Part shown: positions 12,117 to 26,100 of the stretch, piece by piece
Layout of the letters: each line of letters starts with the position of its first letter
Numbering within the stretch: the stretch's first letter is position 1
Assembly (NCBI GenBank): GCA_036850595.1
Contig: CM072162.1
Span: 18,405,758-18,469,757, forward strand
Source: Rhyacichthys aspro
Taxonomy: Eukaryota > Chordata > Actinopteri > Gobiiformes > Rhyacichthyidae
DNA length: 64,000 nt
Direction of reading: 5' to 3'
Made by a program: the position numbers and the translations under genes
Notes under the pieces: model-generated
Databases searched by the model: none
What the model was told of the DNA's origin: nothing
What the model saw: only the letters and a program-made list of their open reading frames with translations

Positions 12117-14087
12117 TATGTTTTTGGATGACACACAGTTCAGATAAGCAGCAGACAGTACGTAAAATCATTTAAAAACTTTAATTCATTCTGACCCAGA
12201 AAAATTTTAGTAATCAATGGAATTATCAGGTAATTTTCTGGTTGGCCACAAAAACATCAAGCTTCAAATGTCACATACATTTCTTAAAGTAAACACTGTT
12301 TGTAGTCTTACTTAAGTGCTATCTGTCATTAAAAGTATGCAGTGCAATTATTTCTACCCTTATTTACTTATTTATCCATATATCCTTTACATATTCAGTT
12401 CTTATTTCAATATATCTTAAAAAAAAAAGAAGAAGAAAAAGAAACCTAATTTCCCAAGAGGTCAGAGGTTGCCATCAGCTGCAGAAGAGTCATCTCTAGG
12501 AGTTTTCCGGCGTCTGAAGTTGCATAATGTACCATTTGTGTTTTATAAAAGCACATAGAGCTGTAGAAGGTAGCTTCCCTGTTTTCCATTCCTCGTCTCT
12601 TTCAGGGCTTAACTTTACTCGACACATAGTTGGCCAAGACCAGCATTAGTTTCATTCCACAGAAGCACCACCACATGTCTTTGTGTGTTTTCAATGAGCT
12701 GACTTTATAATCTAAAAACATACAAGTTTCACTGTCAGCACTTTTTGATCAGCAACAAGTTTCTCTGTCTTCTGCTATCATTTCAACGTGTGCCAAAATC
12801 ATGATACTAAACTGTTAAACTGTGGCCTCAGGCTGGATGACTTCAGCAGAATAAAATGCTGAGAGCACACTGTCCTGGGAGTGGCGCTGTTTGGAGAAGG
12901 ATGAGGAAGACTTATGCAGCTCTCATTTCAAACATAATATGAACCCACTCCCCAGATTTTCTTTTTTATTAGTCCTCCCTTTTACACAACATAGTACAAT
13001 GTAAACATGTATATGGGAAGTTTAAACTCACAATAAAAGATCACATTGACAAATACTCATTTCAACTTTTAACCTATCCTTATCTCTTGCAGATCTCTCT
13101 CTAGGCTCACACTTAGCTTTGGCTGCTCACTTGGCACAGTTGAGTTGTTCTGCAGCTCGTTGCAGCTCTGCTCTTTGACTCCTGCCAATTTGTCTCTGTG
13201 CCATTAACCAGCAAACCTCAAGCAGCAGCGGGAAAACGCATGTCTCGGAAACAGGCAGCTCGACCTGACAGTTCACTGTAGAGCTATGACGTGAAACTGA
13301 CTGAAATAACAATGCTGACACTTTGAGTCATCTGCCTCGTTTTTCTTTGTGTCTTTTCATTCATTCTCTGCTGCTTATCCTTACTGACTGAGCCTAGACA
13401 ATGGTGAGTTAATAAGAAGCCTGACACTGGACAGTTTGGACTCACCCCAATGACCTAGTCCCAGAAATATGTCTTTGGACCCTGGGGAGGAGCTAAGACA
13501 TAACCACACAAAATACTCACTGTGTAGGTCTTTATGAAGAAAGTATGTCTTCATCAGTTTATCTCATCCCAATATAACACTCTTTGCATTTGTCTATCAT
13601 GATAAAATGGACATTTAAAGCTCTAAAAACCCAGTGGAAAAAGCCATTAGTTCAGTAATATGTCTTGTTTAGTTTTGCTTTCATGTTGAGAGTATGAATA
13701 ACTTTTTTTACTTTCAGAGGAACTCACAAGCTCTACACATGTTTTACAACTCTGCTCTTTGGCTCCATGTATCACATTTTGAATCAAACAATGCTGCATG
13801 TACTAGAAAGATCAGGGATATGCTGTCAGTGCCCCAGGACAGACCTTACATTACCCAGAAAAAGACAAGACATGGGTGGCTCTAGGGCCAGCCTGATCCG
13901 TCTTTTGTCTGAGAAGAACAATTCAGATCAGATTTTTGCTACATTTTAGTAACTCCAGTTCCAATCAGTACGTTTTCAAAGTACAGCTCAGTCAAACATT
14001 AAATTAAGCAGCTTTAGGTTGAAATTAACTCATCTGTGTTTAGCATTAATTTATGTTAATGTAATGCTAATTTATATAATTTTTGTT

Positions 14088-14236
14088 TTTAAAGGTTATT
14101 TTTCAGGGTTTTATTTTGATAGGAGACAGACAGGAAACATGCAGAGAGGGGGGGTGATATTGGGCAAAAGACCCAAGCTGGAATCAAACCTATGTCTCCC
14201 AAGTAGTATGGAGTATACACCCTACGAGGCGAGCCA
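14088..14236 (-). mobile_element. tRNA-derived SINE copy
   Basis: Read on the minus strand: a tRNA-like head, then a box-B-like GGTTTGATTCCAG, then a body with tttcctgtctgtctcctatc and an A-rich end. The same order and the same cctgtctgtct-ctatc body occur on the plus strand at 45.4-45.55 kb, so the two are copies of one family. Ends are approximate. Confidence 0.65.
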
Positions 14237-17200
14237 TTAAAGCAGGTAACAAGTAAGAAAAAATGTCAGGGACCTTGTATTTAAACAAGGAGTGACTGGT
14301 AAAATGTATATAAACCTTGCCAAAAATCAATTATGCTCATAGATGTTGACTAAATACTTGGCCCCTCTGTAAACAATAGCCCCTTACTCAAAAACTACTT
14401 AAAAAGACTAGAGCCACCGTTGACCCAAGATAAGCAGAGGTGTCATCCCTGGAACTGAACCATGTGTTGTCAGCGCTCACTGCCATTTTCAAAGAGAATT
14501 ATGAGTTGTGGTTTTCACAGAGACGTGGTTAAACATTTCAGTCCCAGGACGTTTCACTGGAGAGTTTCCATCTGATGCAGTAGACAGACCGAAGGAGGGA
14601 TGGGTTCCTTCCTGCTGCTCCCTGTGGACTGTACACACTTGGGTTATGTTTTTGCCTTTTGCTTTGACAAGATTCCTGCTGTTTTGATGCAAAAAATATG
14701 GCTAAATATGATCACTCATGAGATTAACTCTGACAAAATAGGTGTGACACTTTGTGATGTCATATTAATTTCATAGACTTTGGAAAATTGAATCCAGATG
14801 AAAACTATCCCTCGTTCTTCCCTGACGTTATGCTCTGATTTAGGCCGCTCCTCCCTTCTTTCACAGTGAAGGAAGTCCTCATTGTTGTGCTTTTGCATTA
14901 GAAACGTATTGAGAGGATATGATGGTTATATCCTGAAAGACTGGTCCCGACTAGGTGCAGGATTTTCCTCTGTTCCTCCGATGGACGCAGGATATGATAC
15001 AGAATACAGCACAACGCAAATGGAAGGAGCAGGTTCATGGAAAGAAGACGACGATGAAGCAGGTAAGGACAGTTTATATATATTTACAGTCAGGCTCCAA
15101 AAGGATGACGCAACATGTCGTCTTTGTAAATGTATCCTTTTGAATGGGATGAAACTGTAAACAAAGTCTGTAGGAATGCTTCGACCAAACAAAAAGCCTG
15201 GGTGGAGCCAGAACTGGTTGTGTATCTTTCATGTCACCCAAGGCCTCATTTTCTGCTGCTCCTGAACTGACAGTAGATCTTTATCCTCTTTTGGCTTTTT
15301 ACCAACACATCGTCCTGAAAAGACAGAGAAACAACAGTTATTTCGAGGAAGAACACTCACCAAAGCGATCGAATGTCTAATAAGCTTGAAGGTGCACTTG
15401 AACAAACACGCAAGAAACAGAAAGTCAAAGAATAAGCTTAGAGAGAATATGAATTGATGCAGCAGTCATTGATTGGTCAGAGTTATCGTGTATCTCCAGC
15501 TCCAGGGCAAGAGGGTATAACTGGGAAATGAATGTGCTCAACTCAAATGGCTGAGAGGACATATTTAGTTGGCTTTTTTATTCTCTCCTTTACCCCAGCT
15601 GATTTTGACAGACATCAGTCTCGCCTCTTTGCTCTCTGATCGTGACTGACAGCTGACATGCTCATACTACAATGACTACACTTAAAGCCATTGTATATTA
15701 AACTTTAGATAAACACACGTTAAAGTTGTGCAATCAAACAACTGAAGAGAAGTGCTGATGTTATTTATAATGCATTATCCTGATGTTAACTGAACAATAG
15801 CGAGTTATTTAAAGCAATGATATGTGGCAATGAGATCACAAAACAGATTCAGCAGCTATATGGTGCATCTGACACATCGAGAAGCTAATCTATAATGAAC
15901 TGTGTGAGACGGGACATGACTATTTTTAATTTAGCATCTGTACTAATAAAAATTTGTGTCCAAGCACAGATATGTGTACTCCATACCTACCTATTAGCTT
16001 CTCCATTTTTATATTCTGCATTGTAATTTTTGTACTGGAAATGGAGACTGAAAAATATTCTGTGTAAAAGAGTCAAGAGAAAAAAGTCACATAATAAAAG
16101 CATCTCCACTCAGTATTGTTATGGATCTTATAGTACTTTTCCAGGACACTAAGCATACAAAATACTGGGGTGATAGTGCAGAAGCAGAATATCTTGATAG
16201 TTATTTTGAATAGATATGTTTTGGGAAAGTTTTGAGGAGTCTGAAGTATGTTAGTGGAGTCAAATGCACTGAAAATGAAGAGGATACAGCAGACAAATCC
16301 TATCTAGTTCGACAAATACACAAACAGTCTCACAAAGTCAAATCACATTCAAATCAGATACAAATGTTCATGTCATAGTATGCTAATCAGTAAAGTGTAC
16401 TGTCCTAACAACACTGCTGGTCCAAAAATACAGAGCTGGAGCCATTCCACACCTTTGTGCCGCTCTGGGACTAAACATGGACAACATACTCTTCCCTGAG
16501 ACAGGCCCCTCTCATGATTCAGTCTCACTCGAGTGTTTATGTGAGCTTTATCTTCACTGAGGTGCTAATCTCTGACGAGACGCTTGTCCTCATCTGACAA
16601 AGCCGTGTCGATGTTAATAATAGGATCAAAGCCAAAACAAAGTGAGGTTTATCTCCAAGAGACACATAATGTTGTGGCGTATAATCATCAGAGGAATCTG
16701 TCAAAGCCTCACTAAACGACAAGTGTAGAAACAAGCACCAGTGTTTTAAATCACACCAGGTACATCCCACATCCTGCTGTAATCATGTACTATTTAAAAT
16801 CTACTGACTCACTGTTAGATGCTAATAATGTCAGCACCAGTCACTGCTACATACAGTAACACGTTGCATTTAACTTACACTCATCTGTAACTGTTCACTA
16901 TTCATCACTTTCTTAATTGCTCGCCGTCGGCTCTCATCACCAACATGATCTCACCTTCCTCAGAGTTTCCTGAGTCCAGAAATGGTTCGTACAGCTGCCG
17001 TTCCCTACTCTCAGACTCTCAGTCCTTATCAGCAGCTCACCAAAACCAAATCGGGACATGGCATTGAGTACTAAAGATAAACATAGACTTTACTAAATAA
17101 GTAGAGTCTGGCTGCACTAAAGTCCATTTATAGAGTCTGAACAGAGAACATATCTGTCAGTGAGCAGGCAATATTTGAGCATTTCATCATGAGTTGACTT

Positions 17201-17496
17201 GATTTACAGGAGACTGAACAGGCTCAGAATAAGGTCAAGTGAGCACAAACTTAAACATCATCAGCAAAGTCAGCAGGAGGGGCGAACTTATTTGATTGAC
17301 GATACAGGCTGCATGTAGAGACTGATTTTTGCATTGACTTTGATCCTATTTTTATTCTGTAATTTTAAAGGTGGGAGGAAGCTGGCATTTGGCCCAAATT
17401 CAGCTTTAATTCATGGAAGCCTGGGGCTATTTTTGCTGCTTTTTAATGTTTTTGTTTTTGCCCTCATATATCACTAGAAAATGTTGGACATATAGA

Positions 17497-17517
17497 TTTT
17501 TTTTTTTTTTTTTTTTT
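17497..17517. repeat. Homopolymer run of 21 T
   Basis: Uninterrupted T-run in non-coding DNA. It could be the tail of a minus-strand retroposed sequence, but no flanking duplication is visible. Confidence 0.9.
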
Positions 17518-18798
17518 GTAGGACAGTGTCCTCTATTTGACCAGAGGATAATTTGTTTAGTTAACCTTTACTGTTTTTACACTCTAGAGCCTAAAACACA
17601 CAAAAACACAAAATCTAAAGTAATAAAGTAAAGAGACTATACATAATGAACATTAAATACCTTTCTTCTCAGTGGCGTGATATCATTTGCAGCATGATCA
17701 CCGACCTTCAAGGGTTAAAATTGGGCTGCACTGTATTTTCCCTTATTGTATATTAACTTTTCGCCCCAGTTGCAAACCACATTCCCCCTAGAGGTACGAT
17801 TAACACCGAACTGAACTGGCCAGGGACTGTAGCTCCATGAGTATTAGGCTCTAACCCCACTCAGGACAGGACTTTATGTGCTGAGTTTACACATGCTCCC
17901 TGTCTTTACTTGTATTTCCTGCATTATTTAACAAATTCTTAGTACTGTTTCAGATCTGGAGTTGTTTCCCCGGAGCCACTGCCTGATGTTTTTAATAGTC
18001 TGCCCATCAAAGCACCTGGTTTAAATGTCAAAACATGAAGGGGATGATGAAATGTGTCCGAACACATCCCACAGACACAAAACATGACAGAAAACAATTT
18101 TAAACACTGACTTCTTACTTTTTTTATTGCTACATTTATTACTACTACTATTCTATTCTTCTACCACTTTGCCAAGATTTGTGATAATACTAACCCAAGG
18201 GATGTGTGTGAAGGTTTTCATTCATCCAGGTCGTGTTATATGAACAAGTGGAAGGCATCTGAGCATAGTTTTAAAGACTGAAGAGATTTAAAACTGTGTC
18301 CAGGCGAGTATTTTATTTAACTAAAGAAATGTTTTGAATGTGAACTCAAAGTAAAGCACTTTGAATCCGAAGAGATCAATGCTGTCCATTATAGACATTT
18401 TCATGATTATGTGAAGCTGATATAATTACAGATAATAGCCTTTACTTTTGGTGCCTGTTTAGGCCTGTGTGTAAGCACCTACATCATCAGCCTGGTCTTA
18501 AACTGTGAGAGCCTCCCTTTATCCTTTTGAGAAATGACATGGTTAAAGCCACGACTTTCCACAGTAATAGTGGATATCTCAGAAAGGCAAGATTTCATTT
18601 AATAGATTAGAAGTAGTTGTTTTTACCTTTAATTTTACCTTTATGTTTTAAGCCCTGTTGCAAATCCTGCCCTTGTTGAAGTTCCTTTATTATCACAGAG
18701 TCAAACATTACAATGCCCAGTGGGTTCATCGTGGGGTGCTCTGATGTTGCATTGTTTATCTAAAGCCAGTCGAGCTCCAAACTAAAACTGACACCAAC

Positions 18799-18864
18799 AC
18801 CTGGACATTTAGACATTTTAAACAAATTCCAGGTCATTCCCATGGACTCTCTAAATGTCCAGGT
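18799..18864. repeat. Perfect 15-bp inverted repeat with 36-base spacer
   Basis: ACCTGGACATTTAGA at 18799-18813 and its exact reverse complement TCTAAATGTCCAGGT at 18850-18864. A transcript could fold into a 15-bp hairpin. The stem does not extend inward or outward, which is short for a microRNA precursor. Confidence 0.8.
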
Positions 18865-19849
18865 TTTCCAGGATGTGTGTGTGAATCCTGTTTGAATGTT
18901 GTGAATGCTAACAAAGCCTAGCTAAAGCCCTTCTTATCTGAGGAGGATGTCACACATAAATATCCATTTCCCGCAGTTGCACAGAGGAACTGAGACGGCC
19001 ATGTAACTGAGTCAAAATAAACAAGAGCTTTATTTAACTCAAAACATCACTTACTTCTTTTTTGATGAGTTTCTGCGTCAGTGGACTGTCAGACATGTTT
19101 TATAACCTGAAGTATTGCTAAGTAACTTGTTATTACTATTATATAACTTAATTTTAGGTGCCACATCCTCCACAGACATTACATCACTGTTGTCTCAGGT
19201 TGTTTGCCCGTTGCCTTGGAAACCAGTGTTACCATGAATCTTACATCTCCTTTTACTAACGGTTAAATCTGAATGACATTGAGTTATCACATTATTTTTA
19301 TTCGAACATGCTTGTAGAGGTTTTGTTCAGGGGAAGGGTTTCAGTTCTCCTCCAAGTTCATGTTTCACAATCGAAGCTGTCACTTTGGTCTCAATGGTGG
19401 AAATAGTTTGCTTTTCTTAGAGGCTCAGGGGTTAAGTGAACTGAGCGGTGAGTGCTGCCCGATGGTATGAAGTGTAGCAACTCTCTGTGAGCCCGTGAAC
19501 ATTCATTTAGCTGTTTCTTCACTGGCTGCTCCTCTGTGTGTCTTGGGTGGTGCCTTAAGGGAACAATAAGAGATTGTCTTATGGTGGTTTTTCTCTTCAT
19601 CAGCTGGGTTGCATCATTTCCTGTTTGTTAGCTGCATCTGATCCCAACCCAACCAGGCTATTTCAGGTCCCAGTCAGAGCAGTGTACACTTAAAACAGAT
19701 TATTCTCTCAGTCCTTTCAGAGTTTAACAAAACAACCTTTTATCTCTAAATCCCTCGTGGCTTTTGTCCAGACTACAGTCGTCTCATTGCCTTATAAGCT
19801 CTGGAGTCAGGACTGAGGTGTTGTCAGGACTTTATATGACACAAATATT

Positions 19850-20690
19850 TAATATTAAGGCCTGTTTAGACCTGTTTTAGTCATGATTTTAACCTTAAAT
19901 TATTCCTGGCTTACCTACAGTTACCTAGGTTACTATTTACTTTGGTATTGGTTTAGTTTTGGTTTTGTTTGGTCCTGCTTTAGTCCTGATTCACTCTTGG
20001 CTTTAGTCACAATTTAGTGCAAATATTAATCCATTTAACTGGTTTAGTCCTGGTCCTCCCTTGATTGAGCCCTGTTTTAGTTATAGTTTAGTCCTGATCA
20101 AGTCTTGGTTTAGACTTGTCTGGTCCATGTTTGGCCCTGTTTTAAACTTTGATTTAGTTTGGTTCAATGCTGGTTCACACCTTGTCCTTATTTGGTTTGG
20201 TTTAGTTCTCATTTAGTTGTGATGTATTCCTGTATTCTGATTTAGCCTTAGTACTGGTCCAGTCTTGATTTAGTCCTGGCTTAATCCTGACCTTTAAGTC
20301 CTGATTTACCCATAGTTTAATCCTTGCTTTAGTCCTGGTTCAGTCCTGGTTCAGTCCTCATTTCTGCTTTAGTTCTGGTTTGGTCATTGCTTTGATAGAG
20401 TTAAGTTCTTGTCCCATTTGGTCCTGGTTCAGACTGGTCTAGTCCATGTTCATCTTTGGAGTCTTGATTTATTAATCCTGGATCCTGATCCTGTTCAGTC
20501 TTGGTTTAGTCATGATTTTACCCCAGATTTAGCTTTGGATTAGTCCACATTTATTGTTGATTCAGTTCTTATTTATTCCTGGGATAGATCTGGATTTAGT
20601 TGTGAACCAGTTGTTGTTTAGTGCATGGTTTAGACCTCAGTTTAGTCCTGGGATAAGCCGTGGTTTAGTCACTGTGTAGGTCTTATTTTG
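19850..20690. repeat. Decayed minisatellite, about 12-bp unit
   Basis: About 840 bp in which variants of TTTAGTCCTGGT recur many dozens of times with substitutions and small indels (tttagtcctgat, tttagtcatgat, ttcagtcctggt, tttggtcctggt). No coding potential. Edges are gradual; coordinates are where the motif density falls off. This reads as an old tandem array that has drifted. Confidence 0.85.
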
Positions 20691-21669
20691 AACTCTCCTG
20701 ACATTACATAATAACATCCTTAATAAAACCACATAAGGGTTTAAATACTCAACAGAAAAGGCTACTTAATAAAGCATATATAAAAAATAATTGCAGTAAA
20801 GTTTGGCAGATGCTCTTGGTCCATTGTATCTGTTTCATTCACGCTCTTTTTGTTTGTGGCTCCAGACAGTTGTCTCTATAATTACTGTCTCTCTTTTGTT
20901 TGGTAATTTTATCACATAAAAATGTTGTCTGAGGTTTTGTATCTTCTGTGATGATCTAATCACCACTGAACTACTACTACGAACGGTTTATGTGATATCA
21001 TTTTCACAGATTTCCTTTCCAGATAGAGTATATCTAACGTAACAGGCTTTCCAAAAAACAACATTTACTCGTATAAAGAGAGATTTCATTACACCAGGTC
21101 TCTCAGGAGGGACTGCAGGGTTGTTTTCTACATGAATGTGTCCTTAAACTGCTTTGATATGCAGCATTTACCTTACACTAACACAAAGTGAAACTATTTC
21201 TTTTTTGTTGTTGTTTTTGGCTATTGTTCAGATGTTTTAAGATCTATGTGAGTGATCCATAAGCAAACAGCTGTGATTCATCGTTTTTTTTTAATGAGTC
21301 ATTCAAAAATCTTTTACAAACCTGTACAAAATGATATACTGTAATCATTTACCTTCGTGTTATTGCACCAGTACAGGAGGTAAAGTTTTCTTAGACGCTG
21401 TCTGAGATCTTTTAGGTCTTAACCATAACACAATATTAATATATAATACAATAATCTTTTACCACCTGTTATGCCTGTGTTATCTTATCTTCCCTATTGA
21501 CCTTAAAGTCTCTCCTCATATTAAAGCAGAAGTAATAACACAATTTAGCTGTTTTTGTTGAGGTCAGCCTTTATTAAAACACACATAATGCAGTCCAGCA
21601 CTAAGAAAACACAGGAGAAATATCAAGAATTACAAACCACGATCAAGGCTGGAGAACATGGCTTCATTT

Positions 21670-21965
21670 GTTCTGTGGGTAGTGTTGTCAAGAAGAAGAC
21701 CATTGTATGATTCACTGGAATAGATACCAAGTCCAGTCTTAAGACCAAGTCCAGACTCATGGAGGTTATTGTTTCAGTGGAATTTTGTGACTGAATATAA
21801 AATGATGGAAGTTTGCATCACAAGAAAAATGTAGACAAATAAACCATTTGTGCTTTTGGTTGGTCTTGATTGGTCTTGATGTCCATGACTGAGTAAAAAT
21901 GAGTCTGAGACCGAGACAAGACCAAAACCAGTCTCGACAACTACATCACTATCTATGGTATATTC
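21670..21965. repeat. Dispersed repeat with roughly inverted ends
   Basis: Bounded by tagtgttgtcaagaaga on the left and gtctcgacaactacatcact on the right, which are loosely inverted copies. The interior is rich in agtccagtcttaagacc-like and gagaccgagacaagacc-like words. Such gagac/agacc-rich copies are common in fish genomes as I recall. Family not identified. Confidence 0.4.
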
Positions 21966-22779
21966 TCTATTTATGAAAGAATGGGAACTGAATGCTTTGA
22001 GCTGTAGACCATGGACCTTCTTAAAACCCTGCATATTTTACTACTTTTTATCTTATATGCATTTGAACATGTCGTGCTACATTCAGGGTCCATCATAAAA
22101 TCCTGCACTGGGGCCTCTTTCACCTGAACTGACTCCACTGACTGAAACTTTTTGTGTTTCCTGTATTCAGTTTCATTTCATTGGTGACATGTTGGTCTCT
22201 CAAACTTTATTGTGTTTTTGTTTGTTTGTTTTTTGGTGTAAAATTATTTCAAATTATCACTTCTAAAGCCAATGTAATTACAAAGGACTCTACTACTTCT
22301 GTTACTGCCAATTAAACTAATACATCATGCAAATAAAATCTGTATTTATCGTTAATTGTGACCAACTTATCATAATTACTTCATGACAAGGTAGCTTTTA
22401 TTGTTTTATGAACCTATACAAAATGATTGCTCTTGGAAACACATAGTGGCAGATAATTTAACTGATAAGATTATTTATTCATCTATGAGTGAAATGAGAG
22501 TTACAGCAGCTTAATTTCACTTTAACACACGTAAAAACAGTAATAATTGAGAATGGAGATGAATGGAATAAAACAAAATAAGAATATATAGTCTGCAATA
22601 CAAAAACATGCAATAACCTTCTCTATAAACTATGAGAATTGATTGGGGAGTGACTTATGGCTCCAGGCTGGTGGTAATTGTTCACATTGTACATAACTGT
22701 GTGAATCACCTGGAGATAAGTCATGACCATAGTTCAACAGCTGTCCCGGGCCTGAACGCACAGGAGCAGTGGTGATTTT

Positions 22780-23100
22780 AATGTGCAGCTGCTTGTACTT
22801 TTGCGTCGATGGAGGCGGAGCGAGTTAGTCTCTCCTGAAAACTCTGGTCTCTCTCTCACAAACATTCTCGTCAACATGCCTTAAGCGTGACAGTAAACTG
22901 GTTTATCTAGGTGACTGTGAAGAAATAGCGATGTAACCGTAAACTATAGACTAAAAGAGTCCCACTACTTGGGCTAGAAAGACGCACGGACGCGTTTGGA
23001 GGATAATACCACGACGAGGCGAGGAGCGGTGCAAAAAAAAAAAATGACGGGAGTAAAGTTTAACCCAAGAAAAGCGTGACGTGGAAACAACAACAGCGAG
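22780..23100 (+). promoter_or_regulatory. Probable fam83h promoter and non-coding first exon
   Basis: A locally CpG-enriched stretch (gacgcacggacgcg, acgacgaggcgagg) ends at a strong splice donor, GCGAG|GTGAGT, at 23100/23101. The next convincing plus-strand acceptor in phase with a gene is at 26349/26350, eight bases before the Fam83h ATG. Use of this exon is inferred from position only. The start of transcription is not determined. Confidence 0.5.
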
Positions 23101-26100
23101 GTGAGTTTAGGATCCAACTGCAGGCTTTTGAGTTGCATATATGAAATGAAAAGTGTAGTGCAGAGTAAAGTTAGAGCGTGTTGACTGCGTAAAAGCTTCC
23201 TGACTTCTGCATCAGAGGAAATACAGCACGAAAACAGCTCAAGAGGAGTTAGATTTTACCCCCAAATGAGCTTCACTCTCGGTTTGAAAATGAAAAATAT
23301 CCCGTCCTTTTCAACAGGTTTGACAAGTATTTTTATTAGGACTGCAGTTTTCTCCCTTTTGGCGCTTTTTTAACATATGTAAGAGAGAGGGGGGGTGACT
23401 TTACGTGAACTTGCAAAAGAGAGTTTTGGCCAGAGGGAGGAGCCACACCCTGCAGCAGATTCCTCTTCCTTCATTCATTGCACTTAATGAATACACTTAG
23501 CAAAGTCAAATACGTGTGTAACCGAGGAGGTATAGAGCTGTTAACGACAAGGACACGGCTCAGAGTGAGGTTAAAGGTCAAGGTGTGAGTTGACATCAGC
23601 AGGAGTTGGTTAAGGCAAAGGTAGACAGTTTGAGTCAAAGTGTAAAGATGAATCAATGTGGGATAAAGCAGAGAATTTCAGTGTATTGTAGATTGAGTTT
23701 ATTTTTGTATATGTCAAGAAAATATGGCAAATGCATAAACTAATAAACATTAGTGTCATTCATTTAGAAGAAGTAAAAAGTCTAAGTGTCCAAGTGTAAG
23801 AAGGTTGCTCCAAAAGGCATCAGAGCTACTATAATTGTCATTTCAGCTTGTGTCTGATTTTATTTGAACCATCTCTGCAGCACCATAAAGTTTCCCATTA
23901 TAACAATATGGCAGATCCATTTCTAAAAGGCTCATTATTGTTTTACTGCCAGAATGATTAATAGGCCTGATGACTTAATTCAACATGCCATTGTCATTCT
24001 TTAATTGACAGCAGTGATGAGTGATCCCATTCAATAAATATTCTTATGCAGTACAATATGATTGGCAGTTGTTGGCAATTTTTCTAGATTTGTCTTTACA
24101 TTCAATGTTGTTGTAATTGCCTTTATATGCTTCTGTTTTGTTGTGTATTTGCGTCGTGGTTAATGCTTTTATTTTGAAGAGCAGGTGTATGGGCCTGTAG
24201 AGGGGGGCACCATGAGGGGTTATGGTTTTTTACTTAAAGTGGTGGCCATTTGTCCCATAAATAACCAAAGACAAAGCAACGAATGAAGCTAACCTTAAAC
24301 TGAGCCACTGAGAACAAATGATCCTTTTTTATGCATCATCCAGGCTTTACTGGTTTTGTGACGGTTTATTTGCTGTGTGTGTTTCTACTGTTTGCTTAAA
24401 TACTTACATTTACATGACAAAAGCCAATCTATTTTTGTCTTTTATAATATATAATGCATGTTGATATCACAATAAGAGTAAAAGGTCAGTGTAATGTGAC
24501 ACTGTGTTACGTTTTACCATAAAATATATATTCACAAAACTATTAAACAATATATTCTCAGTAAATAAGATGTTCATAGAATAGGTCCTCTCTCATAGAT
24601 ACAGTGCACCCACAACAAAACACGTATCAACAAGTTTTAGTTTTAGTCCTTAAGCAGCTGGAAATCCTAAAAATATATGTATGTGCTTCAATGACAAACT
24701 CTACTGTAACAAAATAATCCAAACTACAGGCAAAAAAATGTACACTTGCAGTTAAATAGTTAAAGACAATGAAAACTATATGAAAACTGTGATTTGCAAC
24801 ACAAATTTTAAGTACAGTGGCCTATGTTCATAAACTCGTGAGAAAGAAGAGTAAGAGCTGCTGTAGAGATTGATTTGTGACTCAGTGAAGCACAAATAAA
24901 TGATAGAATGTTGCTGTAGTTGCGCAATGATCATTAAAATACAGTTTTACCCAGAGTTAGTCTCAACACGATCAGCTGCAGATTCATTTATGCCTTCGAG
25001 AAGAACTCAAACGACTGACTGAACTTAATACATGTGAAAGAATACGTTGTCAAATTCCTGTCAAACTGTGATATGTTTTCTCTTGTGTAAAGCCTCAGGA
25101 AAGAACATATTTTCTGGGTCAACCCTGAGTTTTCACCTTCATTTACAATCTTCACCGACTTGCCATTGTCTGAGTCTTATCTCCCTCTGTCCTGTGTCTT
25201 TTGTCTCTCCTCTGTCCCTCTGTCCCTCGTCCCGACCGGTCCAGTCAGAGTATCCATCCATCCTCCAAGTTTCTTTTATAAGCTTTGCATTTTTTATGTT
25301 TAAAAAAAGACATGTTACTTATTTTATTAGATGAGATACTGACTCACAATATCTGGCATTTAAATTTTGTTTTTGACCCTTGGACCACCTTTAAGTTACT
25401 GTTAGGACACCTTTCTTATAGTCTCTTGGGTAACTTTATCCAATATGGAAAAGCCTTAGTAAACACAAAGTGGACCAGGACAAAGCCAGAATTTCTAGTC
25501 TTAAGATGAATTTTTAAGAGCTTGGACAGTATATTGTATGTATCGTTACCTTTTCCTTTTCCTCTTGTGATATATTATCATGAAACAATTGAAGATAGGA
25601 TAAGCACATAACAGCCACTGGCTAATTTCAGGCAAAGTACATTAAAATTACTCTATAATGCAAGAAGAATTAATTAGAATTAATGCATAAATTCCTGTCT
25701 TTCCACTACATGTCTGCATATTAATCATTTTGTGGAGAGTGTTTTGGAAATTGTATTGTATCGTGTGAGTCCCACCTCTAAGTAATTAGGTATAATTTTT
25801 TTTACCAGCAAATAAATAGCCATAGGACAGTTATAATATGTAACCTTCAGCGGTTTTCCTGACATGAAAAAGGAAGAATGAGCCATCTTTCATAGATAAT
25901 GGGCGCTCAACTCATCTGATAAGCCACTATATAACTTGGACTGACGTTACCATCTCATGAAAAGACTTATCTGTCCAGATCAACACAGCTTGTTACAGGT
26001 TAAAGTCCTTGGCAGTGCACAAATCCATAAAAGTCACAAAATGTTGCTTTAAAATCTGAATTACAGCTTGTCCTTATTACCGTCAGCTTTGAAGCATTTG

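Larger units (their letters stand above)
12121..22650. other. Gene-poor region, about 10.5 kb
   Basis: No exon chain could be supported on either strand. Open frames are short, lack flanking splice sites and resemble nothing I know. Contents that can be named are listed separately: SINE at 14.1 kb, T-run at 17.5 kb, inverted repeat at 18.8 kb, decayed minisatellite at 19.85-20.69 kb, and a dispersed repeat at about 21.67-21.96 kb. The stretch at about 13,355-13,510 (cattctctgctgcttatcc) resembles a dispersed sequence common in fish. Distal enhancers or unspliced ncRNAs cannot be excluded by eye. Confidence 0.55.

Noticed and set aside
12121..22650. Small open frames at 13.7-14.2, 14.9-15.2, 19.4 and 21.8-22.0 kb as genes
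   Set aside because: Short, overlapping frames on both strands, repeats within some, no splice-site chain and no recognisable similarity.
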